From Prado023 sp964638055 (GTDB taxonomy: Bacteria; Actinomycetota; Actinomycetes; S36-B12; CAIYMF01), in the NCBI GenBank assembly GCA_964638055.1, contig CAZWXF010000002.1, positions 56,106-120,105 of the forward strand: a stretch of 64,000 nucleotides of DNA, given 5' to 3'. Shown piece by piece: positions 16,028 to 25,131 of this stretch. Every line of letters starts with the position of its first letter. Within the stretch, counting starts at the first letter, position 1. Under the pieces are notes generated by a model. That model worked only from the letters and a program-made list of their open reading frames with translations. It did not search any database and was not told the origin of the DNA. The position numbers and the translations under genes are program-made.

Positions 16028-18412
16028 ATGACCGCGCAGCGGAACGCGGGGTATGCCCTGCTGGCGCGGGTTGTCGGCGTCTCGATGGCGGGCGTTCTCA
16101 CCCTGGCCGCTGTGGGCCCGGCCGCGGCACTGACCCCGGCGCCTGTCCCGGCGGTCATCGCCGCGGCCGCTGCCCCTACGGACGTAACCGCGCAGCGCCT
16201 GCAGAACAAGACGGCGACGGCGCGCAAGTCCCTGGCAAGCGCCGCGGCCCGCACGGCCAGCCTGCAGAAGGCCCGAGCGCGCCTGAACGTCCGCCTGACG
16301 ACCGCCCAAGCGCAGGCGGCCGCTCACACCCAGGCTCTGGCAGCACTGGGGAGCTCGCTGTCCAGGACGAACGCGGCGCGGTCGGCATGGCTTGCCGAGC
16401 AGGGCCGGCAGACGAAGGCCGCCAAGGACGCAGGCAAGCGGATCAAGGCCGCGCAGCCCGTGCGGGACAGGGCGTGGGCGCGCGAGAAGGAGCTGAGCCA
16501 GGCACAGCGAGATGCAGTGCGCCGGACCGCTCGGATCGCCGATCGGGTCCGCTCGGCCGAGTTCGGGACAGCCAAGGAGCAGTCGGCCTTCGCGAAGTGG
16601 CAGCAGGCCGTCATCGCCGATCGGGTCGCCAAGGCGCGCCAGGACGTCAGCAGGGACCGCGCGAAGGAGGTGCAGAGGGCCTACGACGCCATCGTCGGTC
16701 AACGGGCCGCTGCCAAGAAGGCGGGCGCACAGGCCGGGAAGCAGGCAACTGCCCAGGCCAAGGTGGCCAAGAAGCTCACGGCGCGCCAGAAGGCGGTGAG
16801 CAAGGGCCTTGCTCAGGTGCAGAGGTCCATCAAGAAGACGAGCAAGCAGATCATGGCGAACAGCCAGGCCCTCGCCAAGGCTCTCGTGGCCCAACAGAAG
16901 GCGGAAAGGGCTCTCGTCCGCGCCACGGCCGAGGCTGACAAGACCAAGAAGGCCGCGAAGGCCAGGAAGGCGTCGGCGAGCGGGAAGGCCCGCGTCTCTG
17001 GCCTGTCCCCAGGACAGGGGGTCGGCTCGGTTTCCCAGCTTCGACTCGCCCAGGGTCAGATCACTGCCGCGCCCTCCGTGTCGGGGAGCAGGGCGACCGA
17101 GAAGGGCGAGGCGGGCAAGAAGACCAGGACAGCGAAGAAGGCGAAGGCAAAGGCGAAGGCAACGGCGACGACCAAGACGAAGGCGGCGGCAGCGAAGACG
17201 AAGACGGCAGCGAAGACGAAGACGGCAGCGAAGACGAAGGCGAAGGCGAAGACGAAGGAGGCAGCGAGGAAGGGCCAGGCGAAGAAGAAGGCCAAGGTTG
17301 CAGCGCCGGGGACATCCAGGAGCGACGGCGGGGATTCGCCCAAGGCCCCGAGGACCGTGGGCGGGGCGCCCAAGGGCGTGCTCACGAAGGGCGAATCCTG
17401 GCGCGAGGTCGGCACGGTCGTGCGAGTGCTGGATGGCGACACCTTCGACGTCGCGCTGGCTGCTGGCATCAAGCAGACCCCGCCGATCGCGGGGGCCCAG
17501 GCCAGCCCCGCGGCGCCGAAGGCCAAGAAGAAGAAGACGAAGACGAAGACGAAGGCCAAGGCCAAGGCCAACGCGAAGGCCAAGGCGAAGGCGACCAAGG
17601 CGTCAGGCAGGAAGTCGAAGAAGGACGCCAAGGACACCACCCCCCGCGAGGAGGAGCCCGCGCCCGTCCTCCAGCGAGTCCGCATCACGGGGATACAGGC
17701 CCCCGAGTCGCAATGGTGCGGTGGAGCCGAGGCCAAGGACGCGCTCAAGCGGGCCCTCCCGGTGGGCACGCTCGTGCGATTGGCCAGTCGCAAGCCCGAG
17801 TCCGGCAACGCCCCCACGGGGATCTGGCGGGTGAAGCGGACGGTCTACGTCCAGGGTGCGGACAAGCAGTGGGTGGATGTCGCCCCCTCCCTTCTCTCCC
17901 GCGGGCTGGTCTTCCCGTTCCCGTTCATCGCCGAGAAGGTCCACAACGACCGGTACCTGGCCCTTGCCGTGGCGGCCTCGAAGAAGCACGTTGGGCTCTA
18001 CGAGCCGTCCTTCTGTGGCAAGGTCCGTGCCGACGAGCGCATCGAGGTCCAGGTGGTGACCCACGGCCCGGGCAAGGGCCACGATGCCGACGGCGAGTTC
18101 GTGATCGTCTACAACGGCTCGGACCACGCCGTCGACATGTCGGGCTGGATGGTCCAGGACACCTCACCGCTCAACGCCTACTTCTTCCCGAAGGGCACGA
18201 AGGTCGGCACGGACGACTACGTGGTCGTCTCGTCCGCCTCGGGCAAGCGCGGGTACTGGCCGGACGGGCGCAAGGACAGGCGCCTCTTCTACGCCGGGAC
18301 CGGTGCACGCTGGAACAACAACGCGATAGACATCGCCTTCCTCTTCGATGCCAAGGGCTCGGACGAGACGGGGAACCTGCGCGAATGGCTCATCCTGCGC
18401 CCGAAGGGCTGA
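16028..18412 (+). CDS. Secreted SNase-like / lamin-tail protein with Lys-Ala-rich tails
   Basis: A 794-residue exported protein. A signal peptide covers about residues 1-36 (ARVVGVSMAGVLTLAAVGPAAA). Residues 45-310 are an Ala/Arg/Lys/Gln-rich coiled coil. A first histone-H1-like tract of K-A-K-T repeats spans about 360-430. A thermonuclease (SNase) domain opens with VVRVLDGDTFDVAL near 466 and resumes with VRITGIQAPESQWCG near 560, but a second Lys/Ala tract of some 45 residues interrupts it. The last 120 residues form a lamin-tail domain (FVIVYNGSDHAVDMSGWMVQD). The start has GGAG eight bases upstream. Likely a cell-surface or extracellular DNA-binding nuclease. Whether the split nuclease is active is unknown. 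Confidence 0.8.
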   Translation: MTAQRNAGYALLARVVGVSMAGVLTLAAVGPAAALTPAPVPAVIAAAAAPTDVTAQRLQNKTATARKSLASAAARTASLQKARARLNVRLTTAQAQAAAHTQALAALGSSLSRTNAARSAWLAEQGRQTKAAKDAGKRIKAAQPVRDRAWAREKELSQAQRDAVRRTARIADRVRSAEFGTAKEQSAFAKWQQAVIADRVAKARQDVSRDRAKEVQRAYDAIVGQRAAAKKAGAQAGKQATAQAKVAKKLTARQKAVSKGLAQVQRSIKKTSKQIMANSQALAKALVAQQKAERALVRATAEADKTKKAAKARKASASGKARVSGLSPGQGVGSVSQLRLAQGQITAAPSVSGSRATEKGEAGKKTRTAKKAKAKAKATATTKTKAAAAKTKTAAKTKTAAKTKAKAKTKEAARKGQAKKKAKVAAPGTSRSDGGDSPKAPRTVGGAPKGVLTKGESWREVGTVVRVLDGDTFDVALAAGIKQTPPIAGAQASPAAPKAKKKKTKTKTKAKAKANAKAKAKATKASGRKSKKDAKDTTPREEEPAPVLQRVRITGIQAPESQWCGGAEAKDALKRALPVGTLVRLASRKPESGNAPTGIWRVKRTVYVQGADKQWVDVAPSLLSRGLVFPFPFIAEKVHNDRYLALAVAASKKHVGLYEPSFCGKVRADERIEVQVVTHGPGKGHDADGEFVIVYNGSDHAVDMSGWMVQDTSPLNAYFFPKGTKVGTDDYVVVSSASGKRGYWPDGRKDRRLFYAGTGARWNNNAIDIAFLFDAKGSDETGNLREWLILRPKG

Positions 18413-18415
18413 GGC

Positions 18416-18889
18416 GTGTTCGACCTGGTCCTGCTGGAGCCCCGCATCCCGCCCAACACAGGCAATGTCATCCGCCTGTGTGCGAACACCGGCGCGCGGT
18501 TGCACCTGATCGAACCCCTCGGGTTCACGCTCTCGGAGCCTCACCTGCGCCGGGCAGGCCTGGACTACCACGACCTGGCCCACGTGCAGGTGCATCCAGG
18601 GCTGTCCGCGGCGCGTGCGGCGCTGGACCGGGAGGTCGACGGCCGGCGCTGGTTCGCGACATCGGCCAGGGGTGGTGCCCGGCCCGACCGCGCGGGCCTT
18701 CGCCCCGATGACGTCCTGCTGTTCGGTCCCGAGCCGACGGGGCTCCCCGCCGATGTCCTCGCCCTGTTCGAGCACCGGCTGACCCTGCCGATGCTGCCGG
18801 GGAACAGGTCGCTCAACCTGTCCAACGCCGTGGCGGTGATCGTCTACGAGGCCTGGCGACAGAACGGGTTCAGCGGTTCGGCGTCCTGA
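18416..18889 (+). CDS. trmL: tRNA (cytidine(34)-2'-O)-methyltransferase
   Basis: SPOUT-class RNA methyltransferase, 157 residues, which methylates the ribose at the wobble base of tRNA-Leu. All three knot motifs are present: PRIPPNTGNVIRLCANTG, LFGPEPTGLP, and RSLNLSNAVAV. Length matches the family. The GTG start is three bases after the stop of the nuclease gene. The 3' end overlaps the convergent phosphatase gene by 20 bases. Confidence 0.92.
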   Translation: MFDLVLLEPRIPPNTGNVIRLCANTGARLHLIEPLGFTLSEPHLRRAGLDYHDLAHVQVHPGLSAARAALDREVDGRRWFATSARGGARPDRAGLRPDDVLLFGPEPTGLPADVLALFEHRLTLPMLPGNRSLNLSNAVAVIVYEAWRQNGFSGSAS

Positions 18890-20441
18890 CGATCCGGCCG
18901 GGCCTGAGGGGCTCGGCAAGGGCCCGGATCGCCACGATCGTCAGGTCGTCCTGGCCCAGGTCGACCGCGCGCTGGCGGGCCCAGGCCAGCACCCGCTCCA
19001 CCAGCTCGCCCGGCGGGTGGGGACCGAGCTTGCGCAGGAGGTCGTCCAGGCCCTCGTCTCCCAGCTCGACACCCGTGGCGTCCCTGCTCTCCAGCAGTCC
19101 GTCCGAGAAGGCCAGGAGGCTGTCCCCGCTGGTGAACGGGACGCTCGCCCTGTGCCATGCTCCGCCCAGCCAGGAGATCATCGGCCCTGTCGCGGCCAGC
19201 TGCTCCACACGGTTGCCACCCCGGGGCAGCAGCCGGACGGCCGGGTGCCCGGCACTGACCCAGGTCAGCTCGCCTGCGGGGTCCACGTACAGGATCACCG
19301 CGGTTGCGAACATGCCCGGCTCCGCAGCGAAGCCCTCGCAGGCGCGCGCAAGCGTGACCGTGAGGTCCTCGCCCGCGATCAGCCCCAGGCGGAACGTCGT
19401 CTTGAGCCGCAGGGCGATGATCCCCGCGCGGGGTCCGTGCCCGGAGACGTCACAGACCACGATGGCGGACCGGCCATCGGCCAGCGGGACGAGGTCCCAG
19501 AAGTCACCGGCCAGCACCCCCTCCGCCGGTCGGAGCACTCCGCGGACCTCCGGGCTGCCCGGCACCGTCGCACCGTGGCTGTCGAGGCTCGCAGCGAGCT
19601 CGGCGCGGATCGCGGCGACGACCGGGCCCTCCTGCTCCAGGGCCACGCGCGCAGCCGAGGCCTGGTCGATCTCGCTGACCAGCGCGCGGCGAAGGGCCTC
19701 GGCGTCCTCGCCCAGGTCGCGCACCTCGCGCGGCCCGCCCACCGAGATCGCCTCCTCACGGTGGCCTGGATCAGCGGCACGACGCAGCTGACTTCGCAGC
19801 CGGTAGATGGGGCGCAGGACCGATGCCCCGAGCACCAGGAAGATCACCAGCGGCAGCAGCAGGAGCACCACGAGCGCCACGATCAGGGCAACGGCCAGGT
19901 TTCGGGCAGCCCGCTGCGCGTCCTGGGTCGCCGTGGTCTGGCCGCTGGCGATCGAGCGGTAGAGGCGCAGCGAGGAAGAGTTCAGGCGCACCAGGGCCGT
20001 CTGGGCCTCTTCGGACGCCAGCATCTGCGCGGCCCTGGCCTCCTCGCCGTCGTCGGTCGCTGCGAGCACGGGGTCGGCGACCTCGGTGGTCCACGTCTCC
20101 AGGCGGTCGTCCACCTGACCGACCAGCGGGGCGTACGCGGGATCGTCGCCCACCAGCCGGTCGATCTCGGCCAGGTCGGCATCCGCTGACTCACGGGCAG
20201 CCTCGTGCAGGTCCCGTTGGGATTCGGCGCCGGAGGACGTGTACGCCCGCAGGGTCCGTTCCATCGCGTCGATGGTGGCGTCCAGGCGGCTGGCGGCCGT
20301 GGCGGCGGGTGTGAGCGTCCGCAGGACGTGGTCGAGGCTGTCCCGGGTGGCGCTGTACGTGAGCACGAGCTCGGCGCCCAGGGCCGCGATGACCAGCAGC
20401 GCGACGGCCATCGTGGCCAGCATCCGCGCTCGCAGGCTCAT
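18870..20441 (-). CDS. Membrane-bound PP2C-type (SpoIIE-like) serine phosphatase
   Basis: A 523-residue signalling protein. One transmembrane helix near residues 8-28, an extracytoplasmic helical sensor region of about 160 residues (CHASE3-like), a second helix near 180-210, a HAMP-like linker, then a SpoIIE/PP2C phosphatase domain from about 285. Metal-binding Asp residues are visible in AGDFWDLVPL, VVCDVSGHG, FSDGLLESRD and LGQDDLTIV. Such proteins dephosphorylate anti-anti-sigma factors in stress or partner-switching pathways; no partner-switch genes lie beside it. Confidence 0.88.
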   Translation of the reverse strand: MSLRARMLATMAVALLVIAALGAELVLTYSATRDSLDHVLRTLTPAATAASRLDATIDAMERTLRAYTSSGAESQRDLHEAARESADADLAEIDRLVGDDPAYAPLVGQVDDRLETWTTEVADPVLAATDDGEEARAAQMLASEEAQTALVRLNSSSLRLYRSIASGQTTATQDAQRAARNLAVALIVALVVLLLLPLVIFLVLGASVLRPIYRLRSQLRRAADPGHREEAISVGGPREVRDLGEDAEALRRALVSEIDQASAARVALEQEGPVVAAIRAELAASLDSHGATVPGSPEVRGVLRPAEGVLAGDFWDLVPLADGRSAIVVCDVSGHGPRAGIIALRLKTTFRLGLIAGEDLTVTLARACEGFAAEPGMFATAVILYVDPAGELTWVSAGHPAVRLLPRGGNRVEQLAATGPMISWLGGAWHRASVPFTSGDSLLAFSDGLLESRDATGVELGDEGLDDLLRKLGPHPPGELVERVLAWARQRAVDLGQDDLTIVAIRALAEPLRPGRIVRTPNR

Positions 20442-20525
20442 GCCGGCGAGGCTAGCCGCGAGGGAGCCCGGACGACCGGGCAGCGACGGTCATCGGCACG
20501 AGGCCGCCCGAGCCGGGGTCCGAGG

Positions 20526-21338
20526 TCAGGCGCCCAGCTCGTGAGCGAGGTCGGCCAGCTCCGCCCCGCCGGCCATGGCGGCCACGAGCTCGTCGAGGGA
20601 CACGTCCTCCTTCAGCCAGCGGTTGGTCATCCTGCCGCGCTTGAGCAGGACGAACTCGTCACCGACCATGTAGGCGTGATGGGGGTTGTGGGTGATCAGC
20701 ACGACGCCGATCCCCCGGTCCCGGGCGTTGCGGACGAACTTGAGCACCTTGCCCGACTGCTTCACGCCCAGGGCCGAGGTCGGCTCGTCGAGGATCACGA
20801 CCTCCGCGCCGAAGTGGACCGCGCGGGCGATCGCGACGGCCTGGCGCTCGCCACCGGAGAGGGTGCCGATGAGCTGGTCGGGGTCGCGCAGGTCGATGCC
20901 GAAGACGAGCAGCTCCTCCCGGCAGATGGACTTGGCTCGGTCGATGTCGAGTCGTCGTAGGGGCCCCCATCCCTTGACCGGCTCGCGTCCCAGGAAGAAG
21001 TTGCGCCAGACGCTGAGCAGCGGGATGGTCGCAAGGTCCTGGAACACCGTCGCGATGCCCACGTCGCGGGCGTCCGCGGGGGAGCCGAACCTCGTCGCCA
21101 CACCGGCGACGCTCAGCGTCCCGGAGTCGTTGTGGTGCACGCCGGAGAGGATCTTGATGAGCGTGGACTTGCCCGCGCCGTTGTCGCCCAGGACGCACGT
21201 GACACGCCCGTGGTTCACCGTCATCGAGACCCCGTCGAGCGCCACGACGCTGCCGAAGGTCTTGCCGACCCCGTCGAGGCGCAGGTAGACGTCCTCGCCG
21301 GTCGTGCTGTCCGCGGGTCGGATCTCGTCCTGGCTCAT
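20526..21338 (-). CDS. Sugar-type ABC transporter ATP-binding protein
   Basis: A 270-residue ATPase of the carbohydrate-uptake-2 (FrcA/RbsA-like) type with a single nucleotide-binding domain. Walker A GDNGAGKST near residue 45, Q-loop at VFQDLAT, signature LSGGERQAVAIARA, Walker B VVILDEPTSALG, H-loop THNPHH. It is last in a three-gene operon. Its ATG overlaps the permease stop by four bases. It energises import of the ligand held by the binding lipoprotein. Confidence 0.93.
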   Translation of the reverse strand: MSQDEIRPADSTTGEDVYLRLDGVGKTFGSVVALDGVSMTVNHGRVTCVLGDNGAGKSTLIKILSGVHHNDSGTLSVAGVATRFGSPADARDVGIATVFQDLATIPLLSVWRNFFLGREPVKGWGPLRRLDIDRAKSICREELLVFGIDLRDPDQLIGTLSGGERQAVAIARAVHFGAEVVILDEPTSALGVKQSGKVLKFVRNARDRGIGVVLITHNPHHAYMVGDEFVLLKRGRMTNRWLKEDVSLDELVAAMAGGAELADLAHELGA

Positions 21339-22417
21339 CGGGGCGCACCTCCCGCGCGCTTGCGGACCCACAGGTTGAGCAGGACCGCCCAGAACAGGAT
21401 CAGTCCGAAGAACGTGAATCGCCAGGTCGAGTCCCATCCGGCGTACTGGATCCCCAGCGTCGTCATCCCGAGGATCATGGCGCCCAGGCTGGCTCCGATG
21501 ACCGAGCCGGACCCGCCGGTCAGCAGCGTGCCGCCGACGACCGCGGCGATGATGTAGTAGAACTCGTAGCCCGTCCCCTGGCCGGCGCTCACGGAGGTCA
21601 GCTCCACAGCGTTGAGCGTGCCGACCAGCGCCGCGGCGACCGAGACCACGACGAAGAGGCTGACCTTGGTGCGCCGCACCGGGACGCCCACGTTGCGCGA
21701 GGCGTTCTCGTCGCCGCCCACCGCGTAGATCCAGTTGCCGTAGCGGGTCCGCTGGAGCACCCAGGTGCCGATCGCCACGATCACCAGCCACCATCCGACG
21801 GCCACCGTGAACGCCCACTCGGAGTCCAGCCGGGAGCCGAAGATCCACTGGGCCAGGGCGAAGCCCTCGGCCTCGTCGATGCCGCCGACCCGGACCTGGC
21901 CGGTGATCGCCTGGGTCACGCCGGAGTTCGCGCCCATGAGGACGAACATCGTGGCCAGCGTGACGATGAAGCTGGGCAGCTTCGTCCACGTGACGAGCAG
22001 CCCGTTGACCAATCCGATGCCCACGGCGAAGGCGATCACGAGTGCCAGGGCGAGCCAGAAGTTGAGGTCCGCCTCGGAGATGAGCAGGCCGAGCAGCAGG
22101 CCCGTCGATCCGGTCATCACGCCGCTGGACAGGTCGAACTCTCCGGCGATCATGAGCAGGGAGACCGCGCACGCCATGATCCCGTAGCTGGCTGCCACGC
22201 CCATCCAGGACGCGATGCCGGCCGGGGAGTTGAAGGTGCCGGTCTGGTCGAAGGCTGTGAAGAAGAGGAAGACCAGGACCGTCGCGATGAAGGCGCCCAC
22301 CGAGGGTCGCACCAGGGCGCGTCGCCATGCCGGGACGTGGCGCAGCCGCTCGTCCGACGTGGGTGGGACCGCGCCGGGCGCAGGGCCCCCGGTCGCTGCC
22401 GGACCGGCGGTGCTCAT
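21335..22417 (-). CDS. Sugar-type ABC transporter permease
   Basis: A 360-residue inner-membrane permease of the BPD_transp_2 family (FrcC/RbsC-like) with roughly eight to ten hydrophobic segments, an N-terminal cytoplasmic tail of about 45 residues, and the family segment GGSGSVIGASLGAMILG near residues 280-300. It is overlapped at both ends by its operon partners. Ribose, fructose or inositol-type substrates are typical of the family; the actual one is not predictable here. Confidence 0.92.
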   Translation of the reverse strand: MSTAGPAATGGPAPGAVPPTSDERLRHVPAWRRALVRPSVGAFIATVLVFLFFTAFDQTGTFNSPAGIASWMGVAASYGIMACAVSLLMIAGEFDLSSGVMTGSTGLLLGLLISEADLNFWLALALVIAFAVGIGLVNGLLVTWTKLPSFIVTLATMFVLMGANSGVTQAITGQVRVGGIDEAEGFALAQWIFGSRLDSEWAFTVAVGWWLVIVAIGTWVLQRTRYGNWIYAVGGDENASRNVGVPVRRTKVSLFVVVSVAAALVGTLNAVELTSVSAGQGTGYEFYYIIAAVVGGTLLTGGSGSVIGASLGAMILGMTTLGIQYAGWDSTWRFTFFGLILFWAVLLNLWVRKRAGGAPR

Positions 22418-23436
22418 CGCGTGCCCTCCTCGGCCAGGGCCGCGATGCTCGCGGCGTTCTGCGCTGTCACGAGCGCGGGTCCGGTGGCGACCATCTGACC
22501 GGCACCCACCACGTTGCGATTGCGGACCGCCAGCTCGAGGAAGATCACAGGTAGGTAGCCCTGCAGGTAGGGCTGCTGATCGACCGCGAAGGCGATCCGG
22601 CCCCCGGAGATCGCGTCCAGGACGTCGGGTGAGAGGTCGAAGGTGGCAAGGGTCGCGTTGCGTGAGGTGATCTGGCCCTCTGCGGCGGTGGCGATGTCCG
22701 GGTCGAGTGTCAGCACCGCGTCAGGGGACTGGGCGTCCATGGCGGCGCCGATCTCCAGGGCCGTCGAGGCGGGATCGGCCGCACCGGTGACCTGCACGTT
22801 GACGAGCTCACCGGAGTCGCCCAGGCCCTCCCTTGCGCCCTGGCAGCGCTCCTGCAGGCCGATGTTGTTCTCCTCGTGCAGGATGCACAGGACCTTCTGC
22901 GCGCCGAGCTCGGCCAGCTTCTCGCCTGCCTCGCGCCCCGCCGTGGCCTCCGACTGGCCGACGTGCGTGATCACGTTGGGCATCGTCCCCAGCAGCTCGG
23001 AACCGGAGTTCAGTGTGATCACGGGGATGCCCGCGGACTCGGCCCTGGCCAGCGAGCTGGTGATGGCGCCCACATCGGGGGCGGAGACGGCGATGGCGTC
23101 GGCCCCCTGCGTGATCGCAGCAGAGATCATGTCTGACTGGAGCTTCGCGTCGCCGGCCGAGCTCTGGTAGTCCAGCGTCACCTCGGGCAGGGTCGCGGCC
23201 GCATCCTGGGCGCCACGGCGCACGATCGACCAGAAGCCGCCGTCGTCGCCGTGCGTGACCATGGCGATGCGGATCGGCCCCTCGTGCGGGGCCTGGTCCC
23301 CGGTCGGCGCCGGCGACGGACTGCCTCCGGTCGAGTCCACCGTGCACGAGGCGAGCACTGGCGTCACCACGAGCGCCGCGCACAGGACGAGTGCGAGCCG
23401 TCGACGGGCCCGGTGACGGGCAGGGGCAGTCGGCAT
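22414..23436 (-). CDS. Sugar-type ABC transporter substrate-binding lipoprotein
   Basis: A 340-residue periplasmic-binding-protein-like I (Peripla_BP_4) lipoprotein. The signal peptide ends in the lipobox LASC (Cys about residue 31), followed by a Ser/Pro-rich linker and the ligand-binding core (IRIAMVTHGDDGGFWSIVRRG... ADAIAVSAPDVGAI... SAGIPVITLNSG). First gene of the operon. GGAGG precedes its ATG. The binding-site residues do not let me name the sugar. Confidence 0.92.
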   Translation of the reverse strand: MPTAPARHRARRRLALVLCAALVVTPVLASCTVDSTGGSPSPAPTGDQAPHEGPIRIAMVTHGDDGGFWSIVRRGAQDAAATLPEVTLDYQSSAGDAKLQSDMISAAITQGADAIAVSAPDVGAITSSLARAESAGIPVITLNSGSELLGTMPNVITHVGQSEATAGREAGEKLAELGAQKVLCILHEENNIGLQERCQGAREGLGDSGELVNVQVTGAADPASTALEIGAAMDAQSPDAVLTLDPDIATAAEGQITSRNATLATFDLSPDVLDAISGGRIAFAVDQQPYLQGYLPVIFLELAVRNRNVVGAGQMVATGPALVTAQNAASIAALAEEGTR

Positions 23437-23555
23437 GCTGGGGCCTCCAGGTTTCGCTGGCCCACAATGACAGAACGGAACGGCCGCGCGCGCGATCTGG
23501 GCGATCTTGTCCGGGCACTGTCCGTGACGGGTCGATGAGCGTCGCGTGGGCGGTT

Positions 23556-23570
23556 GTCCACAATGTGGAC
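23556..23570. promoter_or_regulatory. Perfect 15-bp palindrome in the divergent promoter region
   Basis: GTCCACA-A-TGTGGAC, a perfect inverted repeat, lies 119 bases upstream of the sugar ABC operon and upstream of the hemA promoter. It is a candidate operator for a LacI- or ROK-type repressor of the transporter; none is encoded nearby. Confidence 0.45.
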
Positions 23571-23586
23571 GCTTGCCTGATCAGGT

Positions 23587-23616
23587 TTGGTCACGCGCAA
23601 ACGGCCGATCTAGCCT
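23587..23616 (+). promoter_or_regulatory. Predicted hemA-operon promoter
   Basis: -35 TTGGTC (23587-23592), an 18-base spacer, and -10 TAGCCT (23611-23616). Transcription would start near 23624, which leaves a leader of about 209 bases before hemA. Confidence 0.5.
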
Positions 23617-23629
23617 GATCGGACTTCCA

Positions 23630-23645
23630 TGTGATCCATACCACA
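23630..23645. promoter_or_regulatory. CRP/GlxR-like site
   Basis: TGTGA-TCCATA-CCACA matches the TGTGA-N6-TCACA consensus of CRP-family regulators with one mismatch. It lies just downstream of the predicted start of the hem transcript, a position where binding would block transcription. Confidence 0.45.
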
Positions 23646-23668
23646 TGCCGCCGCGCAAAGGGAGATCA

Positions 23669-23836
23669 GTGCATCCAGGCCTCGTCGTCGCGCCGGACCC
23701 GGCCATGACGCGCTCCCCCGGCAGCTGCCCGGGCAGGCCTGCTCCGCTGATCCTGCGCATGGCCGACGAGTTCTGGCCGGTGGGTCGATCGTGGCGCGGC
23801 CTGTCGTCGCAGGCGGGCGGGAGAGTGGACGGATGA
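23669..23836 (+). CDS. Possible 55-residue leader ORF coupled to hemA
   Basis: A GTG start preceded at four bases by GGGAG (23660-23664) opens a frame of 55 codons rich in Pro, Gly and Arg (PGSCPGRPAPL, MADEFWPVGRSWRG). Its TGA overlaps the hemA ATG, so ribosomes finishing it could feed hemA. I recognise no homologue; the composition could also be chance in GC-rich DNA. In many actinobacteria the rex gene ends here instead. Confidence 0.3.
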   Translation: MHPGLVVAPDPAMTRSPGSCPGRPAPLILRMADEFWPVGRSWRGLSSQAGGRVDG

Positions 23837-25131
23837 CGTTGCTCGCCATGGGCCTGAGCCATCGCTCGGCGCCGCTTGCGGTGCTGGACTCGGTGGCCCT
23901 GAGCTCCGCAGACGCGGACCGCCTGGCCGCCGACCTCGTCGCCACCGAGGCGATCTCCGAGGCGATCGTGCTGACCACCTGCAACCGTGTGGAGGTCTAC
24001 GCGGAGGTCAACCGGTTCCACCCTGCGGTCACGGCGGCGACCGACCTGATCGCCAAGTGGACGGGCCTGCCCCGGCCCGTCCTGGCCGAGCATCTCTACG
24101 TGCACTTCGACGGCGCCGCCGTGACCCACCTGTTCGAGGTCGCCTCGGGGATGGACTCGATGGTCGTCGGCGAGGCGCAGATCCTGGGACAGGTCCGCGA
24201 TGCGCTGTGCGTGGGACAGGACGCCGGGACGGCAGGACGCTTCCTGAACGGCGTCACGCAGCGCGCGCTGCGGGTGGGCAAGCGCGTGCGCAGCGAGACG
24301 GGCGTGGATCGCTCGGGTGCCTCTGTCGTGTCCGTGGCCCTCGACGCCGCTGAGGCGATGGTCGGGCCCCTCTCCGGGCTGCGGGTCCTCGTGGTGGGAG
24401 CGGGCTCGATGGGCTCGCTGGCGATCGCGGGGCTGCTGGAGCGTGGAGTCACCCGCCTGGCCGTCTCCAGCCGGACCCAGGAGCGGGCGTTCCGTGTCGG
24501 GGACTCCGGCCGGGCCCGGGTCGTCCCCATCGAGGCACTGGACTCCGAGCTCGCGGCCACCGACGTGGCGGTCTTCGCCACCGGCTCGCTGGACACCGTC
24601 CTGACGTCCGACCGGCTGCGCCGAGTCCGGGACCTGCTCGGCACGCCCGGCGACCTGCTGGTCGTGGACCTCGCCCTGCCCCACGACGTCGACCCGTCGG
24701 TGACCCGGCTGCCGGGGGTCTCGCGGATCGACCTGGGCGACCTGGCCCAGCTCCCCTCGGCGGCGGCCTCCCAGTCCGATGTCGCTGAGGCCCGCCAGCT
24801 CGTCGTCGAGGAGGCCGGCCAGTTCCTGGCCGAGCTGGCAGGCCAGCAGGTCGAGCCGGTCCTGATCTCCCTGCGCGCGCACGTCGGCGACGTGCTGGAT
24901 GCGGAGATGCGACGCCTGCGCCTCCGGCTGGCGGGCGTGGACGAGCCGACGATGGCCGAGGTGGAGCGGGCGATGCGCCGGGCCATGGCCACGCTGCTGC
25001 ACAACCCGACCGTGCGCATGAAGGAGCTCGCCGCACAGCCCGGGGGCGACCGCTACGCCGAGGCGATCTCGGCCCTCTTCGACCTCGACCCGGCCATCCC
25101 GCAGTCGGTGTCCGGCGGCGGTCAGCCGTGA
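23833..25131 (+). CDS. hemA: Glutamyl-tRNA reductase
   Basis: First committed step of C5-pathway haem synthesis: NADPH reduction of glutamyl-tRNA to glutamate-1-semialdehyde. 432 residues. The catalytic Cys50 sits in TTCNRVEVY. GEAQILGQVR and the NADP-binding VVGAGSMG follow, with a C-terminal dimerisation domain. The ATG at 23833 is chosen because the conserved MTLLAMGLSHRSAPL begins there. First of five hem genes joined by overlaps. Confidence 0.95.
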   Translation: MTLLAMGLSHRSAPLAVLDSVALSSADADRLAADLVATEAISEAIVLTTCNRVEVYAEVNRFHPAVTAATDLIAKWTGLPRPVLAEHLYVHFDGAAVTHLFEVASGMDSMVVGEAQILGQVRDALCVGQDAGTAGRFLNGVTQRALRVGKRVRSETGVDRSGASVVSVALDAAEAMVGPLSGLRVLVVGAGSMGSLAIAGLLERGVTRLAVSSRTQERAFRVGDSGRARVVPIEALDSELAATDVAVFATGSLDTVLTSDRLRRVRDLLGTPGDLLVVDLALPHDVDPSVTRLPGVSRIDLGDLAQLPSAAASQSDVAEARQLVVEEAGQFLAELAGQQVEPVLISLRAHVGDVLDAEMRRLRLRLAGVDEPTMAEVERAMRRAMATLLHNPTVRMKELAAQPGGDRYAEAISALFDLDPAIPQSVSGGGQP

